Translations under genes and position numbers: made by a program
Assembly (NCBI RefSeq): GCF_008693385.1
Contig: NZ_CP044065.1
Location: forward strand, 1-64,000
Origin: Cupriavidus pauculus
GTDB taxonomy: Bacteria; Pseudomonadota; Gammaproteobacteria; Burkholderiales; Burkholderiaceae
Direction of reading: 5' to 3'
DNA: 64,000 nt
Part shown: positions 27,583-36,319 of the stretch, one piece after another
Layout of the letters: each line of letters begins with the position of its first letter
Position numbering within the stretch: position 1 is the first letter of the stretch
The notes under the pieces: generated by a model
What the model was told of the DNA's origin: nothing
What the model saw: the letters and a program-made list of their open reading frames with translations, nothing else
Databases searched by the model: none

Positions 27583-29073
27583 TCAGGCAGCGTTCCGGGC
27601 GAGCGCGAGCTCGCGCACGGAGGTCTTGAGTACCTTGCCGACGGTCGAGCGCGGCAGGCTGGTATGGAAGTGAATGCGCTTGGGCGTCTGCACGGGTCCG
27701 AGCCGCGCGCGCACGAACGCGATCAGTTCGTCTTCGGTCGCGGTGCTTCCCTCGCGCAACTGCACGGCGGCCTGAACGGCTTCGCCCCACTTGTCGTCGG
27801 GAATGCCGAACACCGCGCTCTCGTGCACGGCCGGGTGCTGGCCCAGCGCGTTCTCCACGTCGATGGGATAGACGTTGAAGCCGCCCGTGATCACCACGTC
27901 GCGCAGGCGGTCCTTGAGGTAGAGATACCCGCGTTCGTCGATCAGCCCGCGGTCTCCCGTATGCAGCCAGCCATCGACGATCGTCTTGCCGGTGAGTTCT
28001 GGCAGCCGCCAGTAGCCCGTCATGACGAGGTCGCCGCGCGCGACGACTTCGCCGACCTCGCCCGTGGGCAGCAGCGCGCCTTCGGGCGACATGATCGCGA
28101 CATCGCTGAACCACGTGGTGCGGCCCACCGACGCGAGATTGGCGGGATCCTCGAAGTCCTCGGGCCGCATTACCGTGAGCAGCTGCGGTGCCTCGGTCTG
28201 GCCATAAGTGGTGGCCATCACGGGGCCGAAGAATTCGCGCGCGACGCGCAGCTTCTCCGCGGGCATCGGCGCGCCACCATAGATCAGCCGCCGCAGCCGC
28301 GGATAGTCGCCGCGCGATGCGCCCGGCAATGCCATCAGCATGTAGATCAGCGTCGGCGGCATGAACGCGATGGAGCCGCCACGCTCGCGAAACGCGGTAC
28401 GGACCGCTTCCGCGCCGCTGCCGTCCATGATCACGTGGCAGCCGCCCTGCGCCAGAATCGGCACGACGTAGGTCGACGTGCCATGCGTGACGGGCGCGGC
28501 CACGACGTAGCGATCGTTTTCGTCGAAACCCCACACGTGGATCTGGTTGACGATGTTCGCCACCCACGCACGATACGGCTGCATGACGCCCTTGGGCGCG
28601 CCCGTGGTGCCGCCCGTGAACTTGATGGCCTGCGTGGCATCGCGATCGAGCGACAGCAGGGGGCGCGGGGCGCCCGTGTGCGGGAGGATCTCCGCATCGA
28701 GCCCGGCGGTCGTCACGCGCTGGCCCGGCGCGCCATCGAGCAGCGCGGCGCAGTCCTCGTCGAACACGAGGATCGACGGCTCGGTCGCATCGACGATGCG
28801 GCGCAGTTCGAACTGCGTGCTCTTGGGGTTCAGTGGCACCCAGATCTTGCCGCTCGCGAGCACGGCCAGCAGCGCGGTCAGATGCGCGGTGGAGTTGCCC
28901 GCGCAGATGCCGACACGGCTCTGCGGCGCGGGGTCGCGTGCCTGGAACGCCGTGGCCAGCGCGGCGACGCGTCCGGCCAGCACGCGATAGGTCACGGTGC
29001 CGTCCGGCGCATCGATGGCGATGTTGTCGGGCCAGCGATCCGCGGCGCGCCAGAAGAAATCGATCGGTAGCAT
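27583..29073 (-). CDS. AMP-forming acyl-CoA ligase
   Basis: A 496-aa member of the ANL superfamily that activates a carboxylic acid to its CoA thioester through an acyl-adenylate. It has the P-loop-like FTGGTTGAPKGVM, YGQTE (adenine contact), GWLHTGD, LYLKDRLRDVVITGGFNVYP and the C-terminal catalytic lysine in STVGKVLK. All catalytic motifs are intact. The substrate is not predictable; its operon partners point to an organic acid imported with the help of the Bug receptor. The start at 29073 (MLPIDFFWRAADRWPDN) is typical of the family and 10 nt from the receptor stop. Confidence 0.88.
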   Translation of the reverse strand: MLPIDFFWRAADRWPDNIAIDAPDGTVTYRVLAGRVAALATAFQARDPAPQSRVGICAGNSTAHLTALLAVLASGKIWVPLNPKSTQFELRRIVDATEPSILVFDEDCAALLDGAPGQRVTTAGLDAEILPHTGAPRPLLSLDRDATQAIKFTGGTTGAPKGVMQPYRAWVANIVNQIHVWGFDENDRYVVAAPVTHGTSTYVVPILAQGGCHVIMDGSGAEAVRTAFRERGGSIAFMPPTLIYMLMALPGASRGDYPRLRRLIYGGAPMPAEKLRVAREFFGPVMATTYGQTEAPQLLTVMRPEDFEDPANLASVGRTTWFSDVAIMSPEGALLPTGEVGEVVARGDLVMTGYWRLPELTGKTIVDGWLHTGDRGLIDERGYLYLKDRLRDVVITGGFNVYPIDVENALGQHPAVHESAVFGIPDDKWGEAVQAAVQLREGSTATEDELIAFVRARLGPVQTPKRIHFHTSLPRSTVGKVLKTSVRELALARNAA

Positions 29074-29083
29074 AAATGGTTCC

Positions 29084-30073
29084 TTAGTTGACGCGCGCGC
29101 CCGACTCCTGCACGACATCGTGCCAGCGCTTGATCTCGGAGAGCGCGAACGCGCGGCATTGCTCGGGGGTGCCCGGCTCGGGCGTGGCCACGAGTTCCTG
29201 CATGCGCTGCCGCACGTCGGGCGTGGCCAGCGCCTTGTTGAGCGCGGCGTTGATCTTGTCGACGATTGGCCGCGGGGTGCCGGCCGGCGCGGCGATGGCG
29301 AACCACGACTGGACATCGAAGCCCGGAAAACCGGACTCGGCGACCGTCGGCACGTCGGGCAGCAGCGACGAACGTTGCGCGCTGGTGATCGCGATCGCGC
29401 GCAGGCGGCCCGCCTTGATGTGCGGCATGGCGGAGGGCGTGTTGTCGAACATCGACTGCACCTGGCCGCCGAGCAGATCGGTCACGGCCGGCGCGCTGCC
29501 GCGATACGGCACATGCAGCATGTTGCTGCCGCTGCGCATGCGGAAGATCTCGCCGGACAGATGGATGGAAGAACCGGCGCCCGACGACGCGAACGTGACG
29601 CCGTTCGGCGACGACTTCGCAAAGCGGATGTACTCGGCCACCGTGTTGACGGGCAGCTTGGGATTCACGACGAGCACGTTCGGAATCTTGGCGATCATGC
29701 CCGCAAGCTCGAAGTCCTTGACCGGGTCGTAGCCGAGCTTCTCGTAGAGCGTGGCGTTGATCGTGTTGGCGATCGTGTAGACGTAGAGCGTGTAGCCGTC
29801 CGGCGGCGATTTGGCGACCACCTCGGCGCCCACGTTGCTGTTGGCGCCCGCGCGGTTGTCGATGACCACGGGCTGGCCGAGGTTCTCGCCGAGCTTGACG
29901 GCGACGAGCCGCGCAAGCACGTCGGTGGCGCCGCCGGCGGCATAGCCGACCACGAGCCGTACGGGCTTGGTCGGCCATGCGGGCGCCTGGGCGTGAGCGG
30001 GCTGGGCCGCGACGAGCTGGCTGCCGGATATCGCGGCGGCCAGCAGTAAGGTCCGGACGGATCGGAAGGTCAT
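29084..30073 (-). CDS. Bug-family tripartite tricarboxylate-type receptor
   Basis: A 329-aa periplasmic substrate-binding protein. It has a signal peptide (residues 1-28, cleavage after AHA), then WPTKPVRLVVGYAAGGATDVLAR, the classic Bug start GQPVVIDNRAGANSNVGAEVVAKSPPDGYTLY, and PDVPTVAESGFPGFDVQSW. The family binds carboxylates and related acids. No tctA/tctB membrane genes lie nearby, so it is an orphan receptor that must borrow a transporter or act as a sensor, as is common in Cupriavidus and Bordetella. It is the first gene of the operon and divergent from the IclR regulator. Confidence 0.92.
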   Translation of the reverse strand: MTFRSVRTLLLAAAISGSQLVAAQPAHAQAPAWPTKPVRLVVGYAAGGATDVLARLVAVKLGENLGQPVVIDNRAGANSNVGAEVVAKSPPDGYTLYVYTIANTINATLYEKLGYDPVKDFELAGMIAKIPNVLVVNPKLPVNTVAEYIRFAKSSPNGVTFASSGAGSSIHLSGEIFRMRSGSNMLHVPYRGSAPAVTDLLGGQVQSMFDNTPSAMPHIKAGRLRAIAITSAQRSSLLPDVPTVAESGFPGFDVQSWFAIAAPAGTPRPIVDKINAALNKALATPDVRQRMQELVATPEPGTPEQCRAFALSEIKRWHDVVQESGARVN

Positions 30074-30155
30074 GGTTGTCTCCTGGATGGAATGCCAATC
30101 GCGCGCGTCCGTCTCTATACTGCGGACTGCATCGTCGACGTGGAAATTCTTTCCC

Positions 30156-30983
30156 ATGCCTTCTCGCACTGCCACCAGAAACGTCCGCCAGGCGGACGTT
30201 GTGCCCCGCACCACGGACCCGGCCGAGGCCATGCCCGAGGAGGGCACCCGCGCGTTGCGGCGCGGACTGACCCTGCTCGACGCGATTCTCGCGGGTGGCC
30301 GAGAAGGGCTGCGTGTCGTGGATCTGTGCCGCGTGGCGGGCCTCGAACGGCCCACGGTCTACCGGCTACTGGCGACGCTGATCGAGGCGGGCTACGTGGC
30401 GCCGCGCGGGCGCTTTCGCTACGTCACGGGCCCGCGCCTCGCCGCGATGCCGCAGCGGCAGGCATCGACGGACGTGGCCGAGCGCATTCGCCCGGTGCTC
30501 TCGCGCGTCAGCCAGGCATGCGGCGACGCGGCATTCGCCATCGTGCGCGACGGGCCGCTTTCGCAATGCGTGGCGCGGCACGTCGGCACGCATCCGGTGC
30601 AGGTGCTGGTGATTCAGGTGGGCACGCGGCAGCCGCTCGGCGTCGGCGCGGCGGGGCTCGCACTGTTGTCGGCGCTACCCGATGCCACGGTCGGCGAGAT
30701 CATGGCGGCCAACGCCGATGCGCTTGGTCAGTACAACGGCATGACGCCCGATCGCATGCGCATTCTCGTGCGGGCGACGCGCGAGCGCGGATGGTCGGTC
30801 ATCGGCAATCACGCTACGCGCAACGTGCTCGCGGTGGGCATGGCCATCTCCAACGCCGATGGAGAGCCCGTGGCCGGCATCAGCGTGGCGACGACGCTCG
30901 CGCGGATGCCGCGCGAGCGTCAGCAGCTGATCGCGCGTGTCATGCGCGAGTCTGTGGGCGCGCTGCTGCCTGGCGGACTGTAG
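30156..30983 (+). CDS. IclR-family transcriptional regulator
   Basis: A 275-aa regulator with an N-terminal winged helix (ALRRGLTLLDAILAGGREGLRVVDLCRVAGLERPTVYRLLATLIEAGYV) and a C-terminal IclR effector domain (PLGVGAAGLALLSALP; NGMTPDRMRILVRATRERGWS). It is divergent from the Bug-ligase-lyase-SDR operon across 82 bp, so it most likely controls that operon and itself. The start is uncertain: the ATG at 30156 gives 25 extra residues relative to an ATG at 30231. Its 3' end overlaps the convergent LysR gene by 44 bp. Confidence 0.9.
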   Translation: MPSRTATRNVRQADVVPRTTDPAEAMPEEGTRALRRGLTLLDAILAGGREGLRVVDLCRVAGLERPTVYRLLATLIEAGYVAPRGRFRYVTGPRLAAMPQRQASTDVAERIRPVLSRVSQACGDAAFAIVRDGPLSQCVARHVGTHPVQVLVIQVGTRQPLGVGAAGLALLSALPDATVGEIMAANADALGQYNGMTPDRMRILVRATRERGWSVIGNHATRNVLAVGMAISNADGEPVAGISVATTLARMPRERQQLIARVMRESVGALLPGGL

Positions 30984-31941
30984 ACCGGGGCTTGCGTTTC
31001 GGCTTGACCGCCCCCGCGCGCAGCGGCAGTTCGGGCCGGCCGATCTCCGCCTGCACGAAGTCGATGAACACGCGCAGCTTCATCGGCATCGCGGCGCGGT
31101 TGTAGTAGTAGAGGTAGAGCGCGGCGGGCGAGGTCCAGCCCTGCAGCACCTCGACGAGCCGGCCCTCGGCAAGCGCGGCGCCCGCCGACTCCTTCGCCAG
31201 ATAGGCAAAGCCATAGCCGTCGCAGGCTGCGCGCAGCAGGAGCGCCGTATCGTTCGAGGACACGCGTCCGGTCACCGCGAGGCGCTGCGGCTTGCCCTTG
31301 TCCTGTCCCCGGTCCTCGAACTCCCACCGGTAGAGCGCGCCGCTGTCCGCGCTGCGATAGTTGATGCACTCGTGCTTGAGCAGGTCCCGCGGATGCCGGG
31401 GCACGCCCCGCGCGGCCACGTACTCGGGCGATGCCACGACAACGAACGGTACCGAGGCGATCAGCGGTATGGCCACCATGTCGTCGCCGAGCACGCTGTC
31501 GAAACGGATGCCCGCGTCGAAGCCCTTGGTGACGATATCGACGAGGCTGTTATCGACGGCGACGTCGAGGCTGATATTGGGGTGGGCGGCCAGAAAGCGG
31601 CCCAGCAGCGGCTCGATGATCAGGCGGCTGGCGGTGGATGGGATGTTCAGGCGCAGCGTGCCCATCGACACGTTCGACGCCACCGACACGTCGTGCATGG
31701 CCAGCTGCAGTTCCTCGAGCAGCGGCGCCACGCGATCCATGAACGCGCTGCCGGCCTCGGTCAGGCTGACGCTGCGCGTGGTGCGGTTGAACAGGCGCGC
31801 GCCGAGCTGCGCCTCGAGCGTGCGCACGGCATAGCTGGCCGCCGAGACGGAGATGCCCGAGGCATCGGCGGCGGCGGTGAAACTCTGGGTCTCCGCCACG
31901 CGCATGAACAGGCGTAGCGACTGGAAATCCGGCTCGCTCAT
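30940..31941 (-). CDS. LysR-family transcriptional regulator
   Basis: A 333-aa LysR regulator with an N-terminal helix-turn-helix (LRLFMRVAETQSFTAAADASGISVSAASYAVRTLEAQLGARLFNRTTRSVSLTEAG) and the periplasmic-binding-like effector domain (GTLRLNIPSTASRLIIEPLL, GFDAGIRF). The C-terminus is a basic Lys/Arg/Pro-rich tail (KPKRKPRSTVRQ). The ATG at 31941 (MSEPDFQSLRLF) is preferred to one 18 bases upstream. Its target is unclear: nnrS lies upstream on the same strand with a 75-bp gap, and the 3' end overlaps the IclR gene. Confidence 0.9.
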   Translation of the reverse strand: MSEPDFQSLRLFMRVAETQSFTAAADASGISVSAASYAVRTLEAQLGARLFNRTTRSVSLTEAGSAFMDRVAPLLEELQLAMHDVSVASNVSMGTLRLNIPSTASRLIIEPLLGRFLAAHPNISLDVAVDNSLVDIVTKGFDAGIRFDSVLGDDMVAIPLIASVPFVVVASPEYVAARGVPRHPRDLLKHECINYRSADSGALYRWEFEDRGQDKGKPQRLAVTGRVSSNDTALLLRAACDGYGFAYLAKESAGAALAEGRLVEVLQGWTSPAALYLYYYNRAAMPMKLRVFIDFVQAEIGRPELPLRAGAVKPKRKPRSTVRQAAARPQTRA

Positions 31942-32016
31942 TGTGAAATTCCATTGCAAGAAGCTCGCCGATTATCGTCGTTTTTCGCAGAAAGCGTGCA
32001 ACGCGGATAGCGCTGC

Positions 32017-33222
32017 TCAGCCCTCCTTGCCGTCCACGCGCGGGCGCAGCAGCCACGGCGTGTAGCGGATCAGATACAGCACGAACGCGGCGATCCAGAG
32101 CACGCCGGCGCCGGCGATGGCGTAGGCCTTGAAGACGGGGAGGACGGCGGGCACGGCCACGCGAAGCAGGGCGGCCAGCGCGATGCACGCATAGGCCACA
32201 TGTTCGAGACGTCCGGTGGCGAGCCTGCGGCCCGTATGGCCGAGCGCGGTGCGCGTGATCATCGCGAGGATCGCGCAGGCGATGGCGCCTGCGGTCAGCG
32301 CATGCAAGGCGGTGGAGCGGTCCACCCAGCCCGCCGATGCGGCGGCGATCAGCGCGAAGCCGATCGGCAGAAAGGCGTACGCGACATGGAGCATGGCGAC
32401 GATCGGCGTGCGGCGTGTGCGCAGCGGGGCCCAGCCCGCGAGGCGGACCGCATGGACCGCCGCCGCTGCGGCCGCCAGCGGTATCGTCAGCCACGCGGGC
32501 GCGTGCGCGCTGTGGGCGCCAATCGAAAGCAGGGTCAGCACGACGACGGAACGTTCGACCCACGCGTACCGGTGAATGCTCGCGTCCGCGATCGCGTTGG
32601 CGGTGAACATCGGTATCACGCGGCCGCCGATAACGGTGATGAAGACGGTCACGAGTCCCGTGGCCGCTTCGGTGAGCCGCAGCGCGATATCGGCGCGGCC
32701 GGCGAGCATGGCGGCATGGAACCCCGCGTCGAGTGCGCCCAGGACGCCCAGCGCGATGGCCAGGCCGTAATTCCGGCGATTGTCCGCGCGCCGCAGCACG
32801 ATAAAGAAACTCAGCGCGCAGGCGGGCAGGAACGCCGCGTCCACCGCGATGGCGAGCCACGCGGGCCCGGTCCACATCAGCACGCGCGCGAGCGTCCATA
32901 GCCCCGCCAGCGTGCCGAGCCAGATCCCTTGCGGCGTCTGCAGACCCGTCCAGTTCCTGCCCGCGGTGAACAGGAACCCGACCACCACGGCGGCCGCGAA
33001 TCCGAACACCATTTCGTGCGCGTGCCAGAGCATCGTGCCGGTCCACGGTTGCGCGGACGGCTGCCACCCGCCGAGATAGAGGAGCACCCACATGGCGATG
33101 GCGATCGTGCCGAACGCGGCGGCCAGCAGGTAGAACGGACGGAAGCCCAGCGCGAGCGCGGGATGGCCACGGTAACGCGGATTCCGTTGGGCGGGAGACG
33201 GGATGGGAATCGAGATCGACAT
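32017..33222 (-). CDS. nnrS: NnrS family haem/copper membrane protein
   Basis: A 401-aa integral membrane protein with about twelve helices and the NnrS strings LALGFRPFYLLAA, WHAHEMVFGFAAAVVVGFLFTAGRNWTG and VFITVIGGRVIPMFTANA, with conserved His residues in WHAHEM and later helices. NnrS proteins protect cells during nitrosative stress and are usually under NO control. The ATG at 33222 is chosen because the upstream part overlaps promoter sequence. A promoter (TTGCAT-17-TAGAAT on the minus strand) overlapped by an NsrR-like inverted repeat lies just upstream. That context supports the function. Confidence 0.92.
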   Translation of the reverse strand: MSISIPIPSPAQRNPRYRGHPALALGFRPFYLLAAAFGTIAIAMWVLLYLGGWQPSAQPWTGTMLWHAHEMVFGFAAAVVVGFLFTAGRNWTGLQTPQGIWLGTLAGLWTLARVLMWTGPAWLAIAVDAAFLPACALSFFIVLRRADNRRNYGLAIALGVLGALDAGFHAAMLAGRADIALRLTEAATGLVTVFITVIGGRVIPMFTANAIADASIHRYAWVERSVVVLTLLSIGAHSAHAPAWLTIPLAAAAAAVHAVRLAGWAPLRTRRTPIVAMLHVAYAFLPIGFALIAAASAGWVDRSTALHALTAGAIACAILAMITRTALGHTGRRLATGRLEHVAYACIALAALLRVAVPAVLPVFKAYAIAGAGVLWIAAFVLYLIRYTPWLLRPRVDGKEG

Positions 33223-33253
33223 GGCACGCGGTGTGGTGAGTCGTATGTCGTCG

Positions 33254-33282
33254 ATTCTAGTAAAGATATATTTGTTATGCAA
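33254..33282 (-). promoter_or_regulatory. Sigma-70 promoter of nnrS
   Basis: On the minus strand: -35 TTGCAT (33277-33282), 17-bp spacer, -10 TAGAAT (33254-33259). The start site would lie about 25 nt before the ATG. Confidence 0.65.
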
Positions 33283-33285
33283 CAT
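33263..33285. promoter_or_regulatory. NsrR-like operator over the nnrS promoter
   Basis: AAGATATATTT-G-TTATGCAACAT matches the 11-1-11 inverted-repeat consensus of the NO-sensing repressor NsrR at 9 of 11 and 7 of 11 positions. It covers the spacer and the -35. Confidence 0.6.
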
Positions 33286-33428
33286 AAGTGAGAAAACAGC
33301 GGCAATGGCGCGCATTTTCTCGTCGTAGATGTCTTAAATCGCTCCGAAAGATTTCAGAATCTGCTCACATACAAGCGGCCCATCCGCTTCTACGATCGTG
33401 CACTTCGACCCTGCTTGGAGTGACCGGG

Positions 33429-34385
33429 ATGCTTGCCGCTGTGATTCACCGTCTGGGGGATCTCCCCCGCCTCGATACCTTCGCCGAACCCCTGGCCGGT
33501 GCCGATGAAGTGCTCGTCCGCGTGGCCGCGGCGGCGATCAAGCCGCACGACCTCGCGCTCGCGCGGGGCCATCATCATTGCAGCCCGCTGGTGCTGCCCG
33601 CGATCTGCGGGACCGATGGCGTGGGTTACCTCGACACCGGCGAGCGCGTCTACTTCACCGGCGTGCGCGCGCCCTATGGTGCGCTGGCCGCGCTGGCACC
33701 CGCGCGGTGCGTAGCGATGATCCCGGACGACGTGGACAACGTGACGGCCGCGGCGATCGTCGATCGGGCGCTGATGGCCTGGCTGCCGCTGCGCTGGCGC
33801 GCGCGGATCGCCCCCGGCGAGACCGTGCTGGTGGTGGGGGCCTCGGGGCCGCTGGGCCAGATGACGGTACGGGCCGCGCGACTGCTCGGCGCGGCGCGCG
33901 TCGTCGTCGCCGGCCGCGGGACGGCCGAACTGGAAGCGCTGGGCGCGGACGCCGTCATCGACCTGCGGCTGCCGCCGACGCATCTGCATGAGGCCTTCGC
34001 AAGCCATGCCGTGGGCGGCATCGACGTTGTGGTGGATTTCATCTGGGGACCGATCTCGGAGGTGCTGATCGCCTCGCTCTCGGTGACGTCCGATCCCGGT
34101 GAACGGGGGGTGCGCATCGTCTCGACAGGCGAACTGATGGAAGGGCCGATCGAACTCGCGGGCGCGCACCTGCGCGACGCGCCGATTCAGCTGATGGGCG
34201 ATGGTCCCGGCAATCGTCCGTCCCTACGCGAACTGGAAACGATGATCGAGGAGATCCTGGGGCATGTGGCCACCGGCGCGTTGCGCGCCGATGCCGAGGT
34301 CATGCCGCTGACCGATATCGCCGACGCCTGGGCGCGGGCGCAGGCGTCGGACAGGGAGCGGGCGGTCGTGGTACGGGTGGGATAA
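33429..34385 (+). CDS. MDR-superfamily (quinone oxidoreductase-type) dehydrogenase
   Basis: A 318-aa medium-chain dehydrogenase/reductase. It has a GroES-like N-terminal domain (AGADEVLVRVAAAAIKPHDLA, CGTDGVGYLDTGERVYF) and a Rossmann domain with ETVLVVGASGPLGQMTVRAARLLGAARVV. The zinc-ligand cysteine cluster of alcohol dehydrogenases is absent, so it is more like zinc-free quinone oxidoreductases. The substrate is unknown. The ATG at 33429 follows GGGAT; the ORF extends upstream into the nnrS promoter region but that part is not protein-like. It is convergent with rdgC (13-bp gap). Confidence 0.85.
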   Translation: MLAAVIHRLGDLPRLDTFAEPLAGADEVLVRVAAAAIKPHDLALARGHHHCSPLVLPAICGTDGVGYLDTGERVYFTGVRAPYGALAALAPARCVAMIPDDVDNVTAAAIVDRALMAWLPLRWRARIAPGETVLVVGASGPLGQMTVRAARLLGAARVVVAGRGTAELEALGADAVIDLRLPPTHLHEAFASHAVGGIDVVVDFIWGPISEVLIASLSVTSDPGERGVRIVSTGELMEGPIELAGAHLRDAPIQLMGDGPGNRPSLRELETMIEEILGHVATGALRADAEVMPLTDIADAWARAQASDRERAVVVRVG

Positions 34386-34398
34386 CGACCGCTGCGCG

Positions 34399-35331
34399 TC
34401 AGGCGGCCTTGCGCTCCTCCGCCTTGCGCTCCTCCACCTGCCGCTCGCCACCGAGCGCATCGGTGATATCGCCGAGCAGCTGCGCGAGCTCGCCCGCCAT
34501 CAGCGCGAAGTCGGCATCGAAGCGTTCGTCCTCGTCACGCGCGGTCGCGTCGTTCTGCTCCTTGATGACGTCGAGCGGCGCCACGCGCTTGATCGCGAGC
34601 GATTCGGTCATCACGAACGACACGCGGTCGTTCCACGTCATGGCCAGGCGTGTGCAGCGCTTGCCCGCGGCGATATGACGCTGCAGATCTTCGGGGTCGA
34701 GCGGATGGCGCACGTAGCGGACGGTGGCCTTGCTCTCGGCGCTCGACTGGAGCTCGATCTCCTGGTCGATCGTAAAACCCGCCGGTGCGGTGTCCGAGGC
34801 GAGCCATTCGGTCATCGCCGCCACCGGCGACTGGTTCACGTGCAGGCCGACCAGCGGCAGCGGATCGATGGCCTTGAAGAGCATGCCGCGCACTTCGTCG
34901 GCCTTGGCGGCGCCGGCCGCGTCGATCGCGAGCCAGCCGTTGACGGGGTCGATCCACACGCGCGTGTCGCGTCGGATGCTGAACGCGCGCGGCAGCAGTT
35001 CGTCGGTGACCTGCTCCTTGAGTTCGCGCAATTGCTTGCGGCCGGGCTTGAAGCCCTGCTGTTCCTCGAGCTCCGCCGCGCGGGCCTTGGTGACCTGATT
35101 GACCACCGTGGCGGGCAGCAGCTTCTTCTCGGTGCGCAACAGCAGCAGCATCTGCTGGTTGACGCAGTGCACGAGGGGGCCGTTATCGCGGGGGGCGGCC
35201 CATCCCTGCGTCTGGGGTTCCAGGCTGGTCCCGGGGAAAAATGCGTGTTTGGCGAGGCAGGCTTCCACCTCTTCCGCGCTCAGCGTCCACGGGGCGGAGA
35301 AGCGGTGCAGCTGAAGATTCTTGAACCACAT
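34399..35331 (-). CDS. rdgC: Recombination-associated protein RdgC
   Basis: A nucleoid-associated DNA-binding protein that forms a ring around DNA and limits RecA activity. The 310-aa protein begins [15 protein letters not shown], as RdgC proteins do, with [46 protein letters not shown] in the basic finger region and [22 protein letters not shown] in the base. The C-terminus has a charged, slightly repetitive tail ([13 protein letters not shown]). Length matches the family. It is transcribed toward the MDR gene; no terminator is seen in the 13-bp gap. Confidence 0.96.
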   Translation of the reverse strand: MWFKNLQLHRFSAPWTLSAEEVEACLAKHAFFPGTSLEPQTQGWAAPRDNGPLVHCVNQQMLLLLRTEKKLLPATVVNQVTKARAAELEEQQGFKPGRKQLRELKEQVTDELLPRAFSIRRDTRVWIDPVNGWLAIDAAGAAKADEVRGMLFKAIDPLPLVGLHVNQSPVAAMTEWLASDTAPAGFTIDQEIELQSSAESKATVRYVRHPLDPEDLQRHIAAGKRCTRLAMTWNDRVSFVMTESLAIKRVAPLDVIKEQNDATARDEDERFDADFALMAGELAQLLGDITDALGGERQVEERKAEERKAA

Positions 35332-35410
35332 GTGAATTCGGCGCCGGTCTCTGGCGAAAGGAGAAAGGGTCGAATTCTATCCGCTCGGGCGAACCATCCA
35401 GAAAAACGCG

Positions 35411-35452
35411 CCAAAAAAACGGGACGCCGCGGCGTTGCCGCAGTGTCCCGTT
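35411..35452 (-). terminator. Rho-independent terminator of the SYLF-domain lipoprotein gene
   Basis: On the minus strand AACGGGAC pairs with GTCCCGTT, an inner GC-rich stem lies between, and seven T residues follow. Confidence 0.85.
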
Positions 35453-35487
35453 CACCGGATCCTGAAGTGTGCGACCGCTGACTTTCG

Positions 35488-36087
35488 TCAGATGTCGAGC
35501 TTCGAGATCTTCGTCCCTTCGAGGCTCAGGCCAGCCATCAGGCCCGCGTTGGTCAGCGCGAAGCCGACGATCGGCTGCTGTGCCGTGTTGGTGTCGAGCT
35601 GCCCGTTGGCGCCGATGGTGGCAAGTGCCACGGTGGCATCCGCGCCGGCCGTCCAGCCGCTGCTGTTCACAAATTTCTGGTACGCGTCCTGGGTCATGAA
35701 CATCAGGACGAATGCCTTCGACTGGGCGCCGATCTGCCAGCCGATGGAGCCCGAGATGGCGCGATAGTAGCCACGGTTGGCGCCGCCCGAGCGCAGCACG
35801 CCGTCGCCGTATTCGCCGCCGACCACGAAACCTGCCGACAGCAGTTTCGGGAACACCAGAATGCCGCGGGCGCGGTTGGCAAGCTCCTGGGAGCCGCGGA
35901 CAGAGCTGTACAGCCGGTTTAGCGTATCCGTCGCGCCTGCGTCGATCTCACGCCGTTTGGCGGCCTTGTCGGACGTTGCGTCGGGACCAGTGGTGGTACA
36001 CCCCGCGAGCGACAGCGCGCCCAGGGACAGGCCAGAGATGCCCACGAGGCCGGCGCCGCCGGCGGACAGGAAGGTTCTACGTTTCAT
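35488..36087 (-). CDS. SYLF/YSC84-domain lipoprotein
   Basis: A 199-aa exported protein. The signal starts MKRRTFLSAGGAG, with a twin-arginine, and ends in a lipobox SLAGC, so Tat or Sec export followed by lipidation is likely. The mature part is a YSC84 (SYLF) lipid-binding domain: TLNRLYSSVRGSQELANRARGILVFPKLLSAGFVVGGEYGDGVLR, and GSIGWQIGAQSKAFVLMFM. Bacterial members are periplasmic or outer-membrane proteins of unknown role. GGAGG precedes the ATG at 36087. It ends in a strong terminator. Confidence 0.88.
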   Translation of the reverse strand: MKRRTFLSAGGAGLVGISGLSLGALSLAGCTTTGPDATSDKAAKRREIDAGATDTLNRLYSSVRGSQELANRARGILVFPKLLSAGFVVGGEYGDGVLRSGGANRGYYRAISGSIGWQIGAQSKAFVLMFMTQDAYQKFVNSSGWTAGADATVALATIGANGQLDTNTAQQPIVGFALTNAGLMAGLSLEGTKISKLDI

Positions 36088-36213
36088 TGTTTCCTCCAGG
36101 AGGGGTTCGTGTGTTGCAACCGCCTCTACAGCATAGGCGTACGACGCACATCCGCCAATGCGATCTTGTCTGACACGGACAGGGTTCGCCTCTGACAAGC
36201 ACAGACATACTTT

Positions 36214-36230
36214 CTTGCAATTACTTGCAA
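36214..36230. promoter_or_regulatory. Twin TTGCAA operator-like repeat
   Basis: CTTGCAA at 36214-36220 and again at 36224-36230, ten bases (one helical turn) apart. TTGCAA is itself palindromic. It lies in the divergent region between the SYLF lipoprotein and the next lipoprotein. Confidence 0.4.
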
Positions 36231-36319
36231 AAATCTGGCGATGGTTTGAAACAATGCAGGCTGCTGATACGCTTTTTCATCCTTCAACGATCCCCGAGAT
36301 CGCCCTCCGAGACGCCCCC

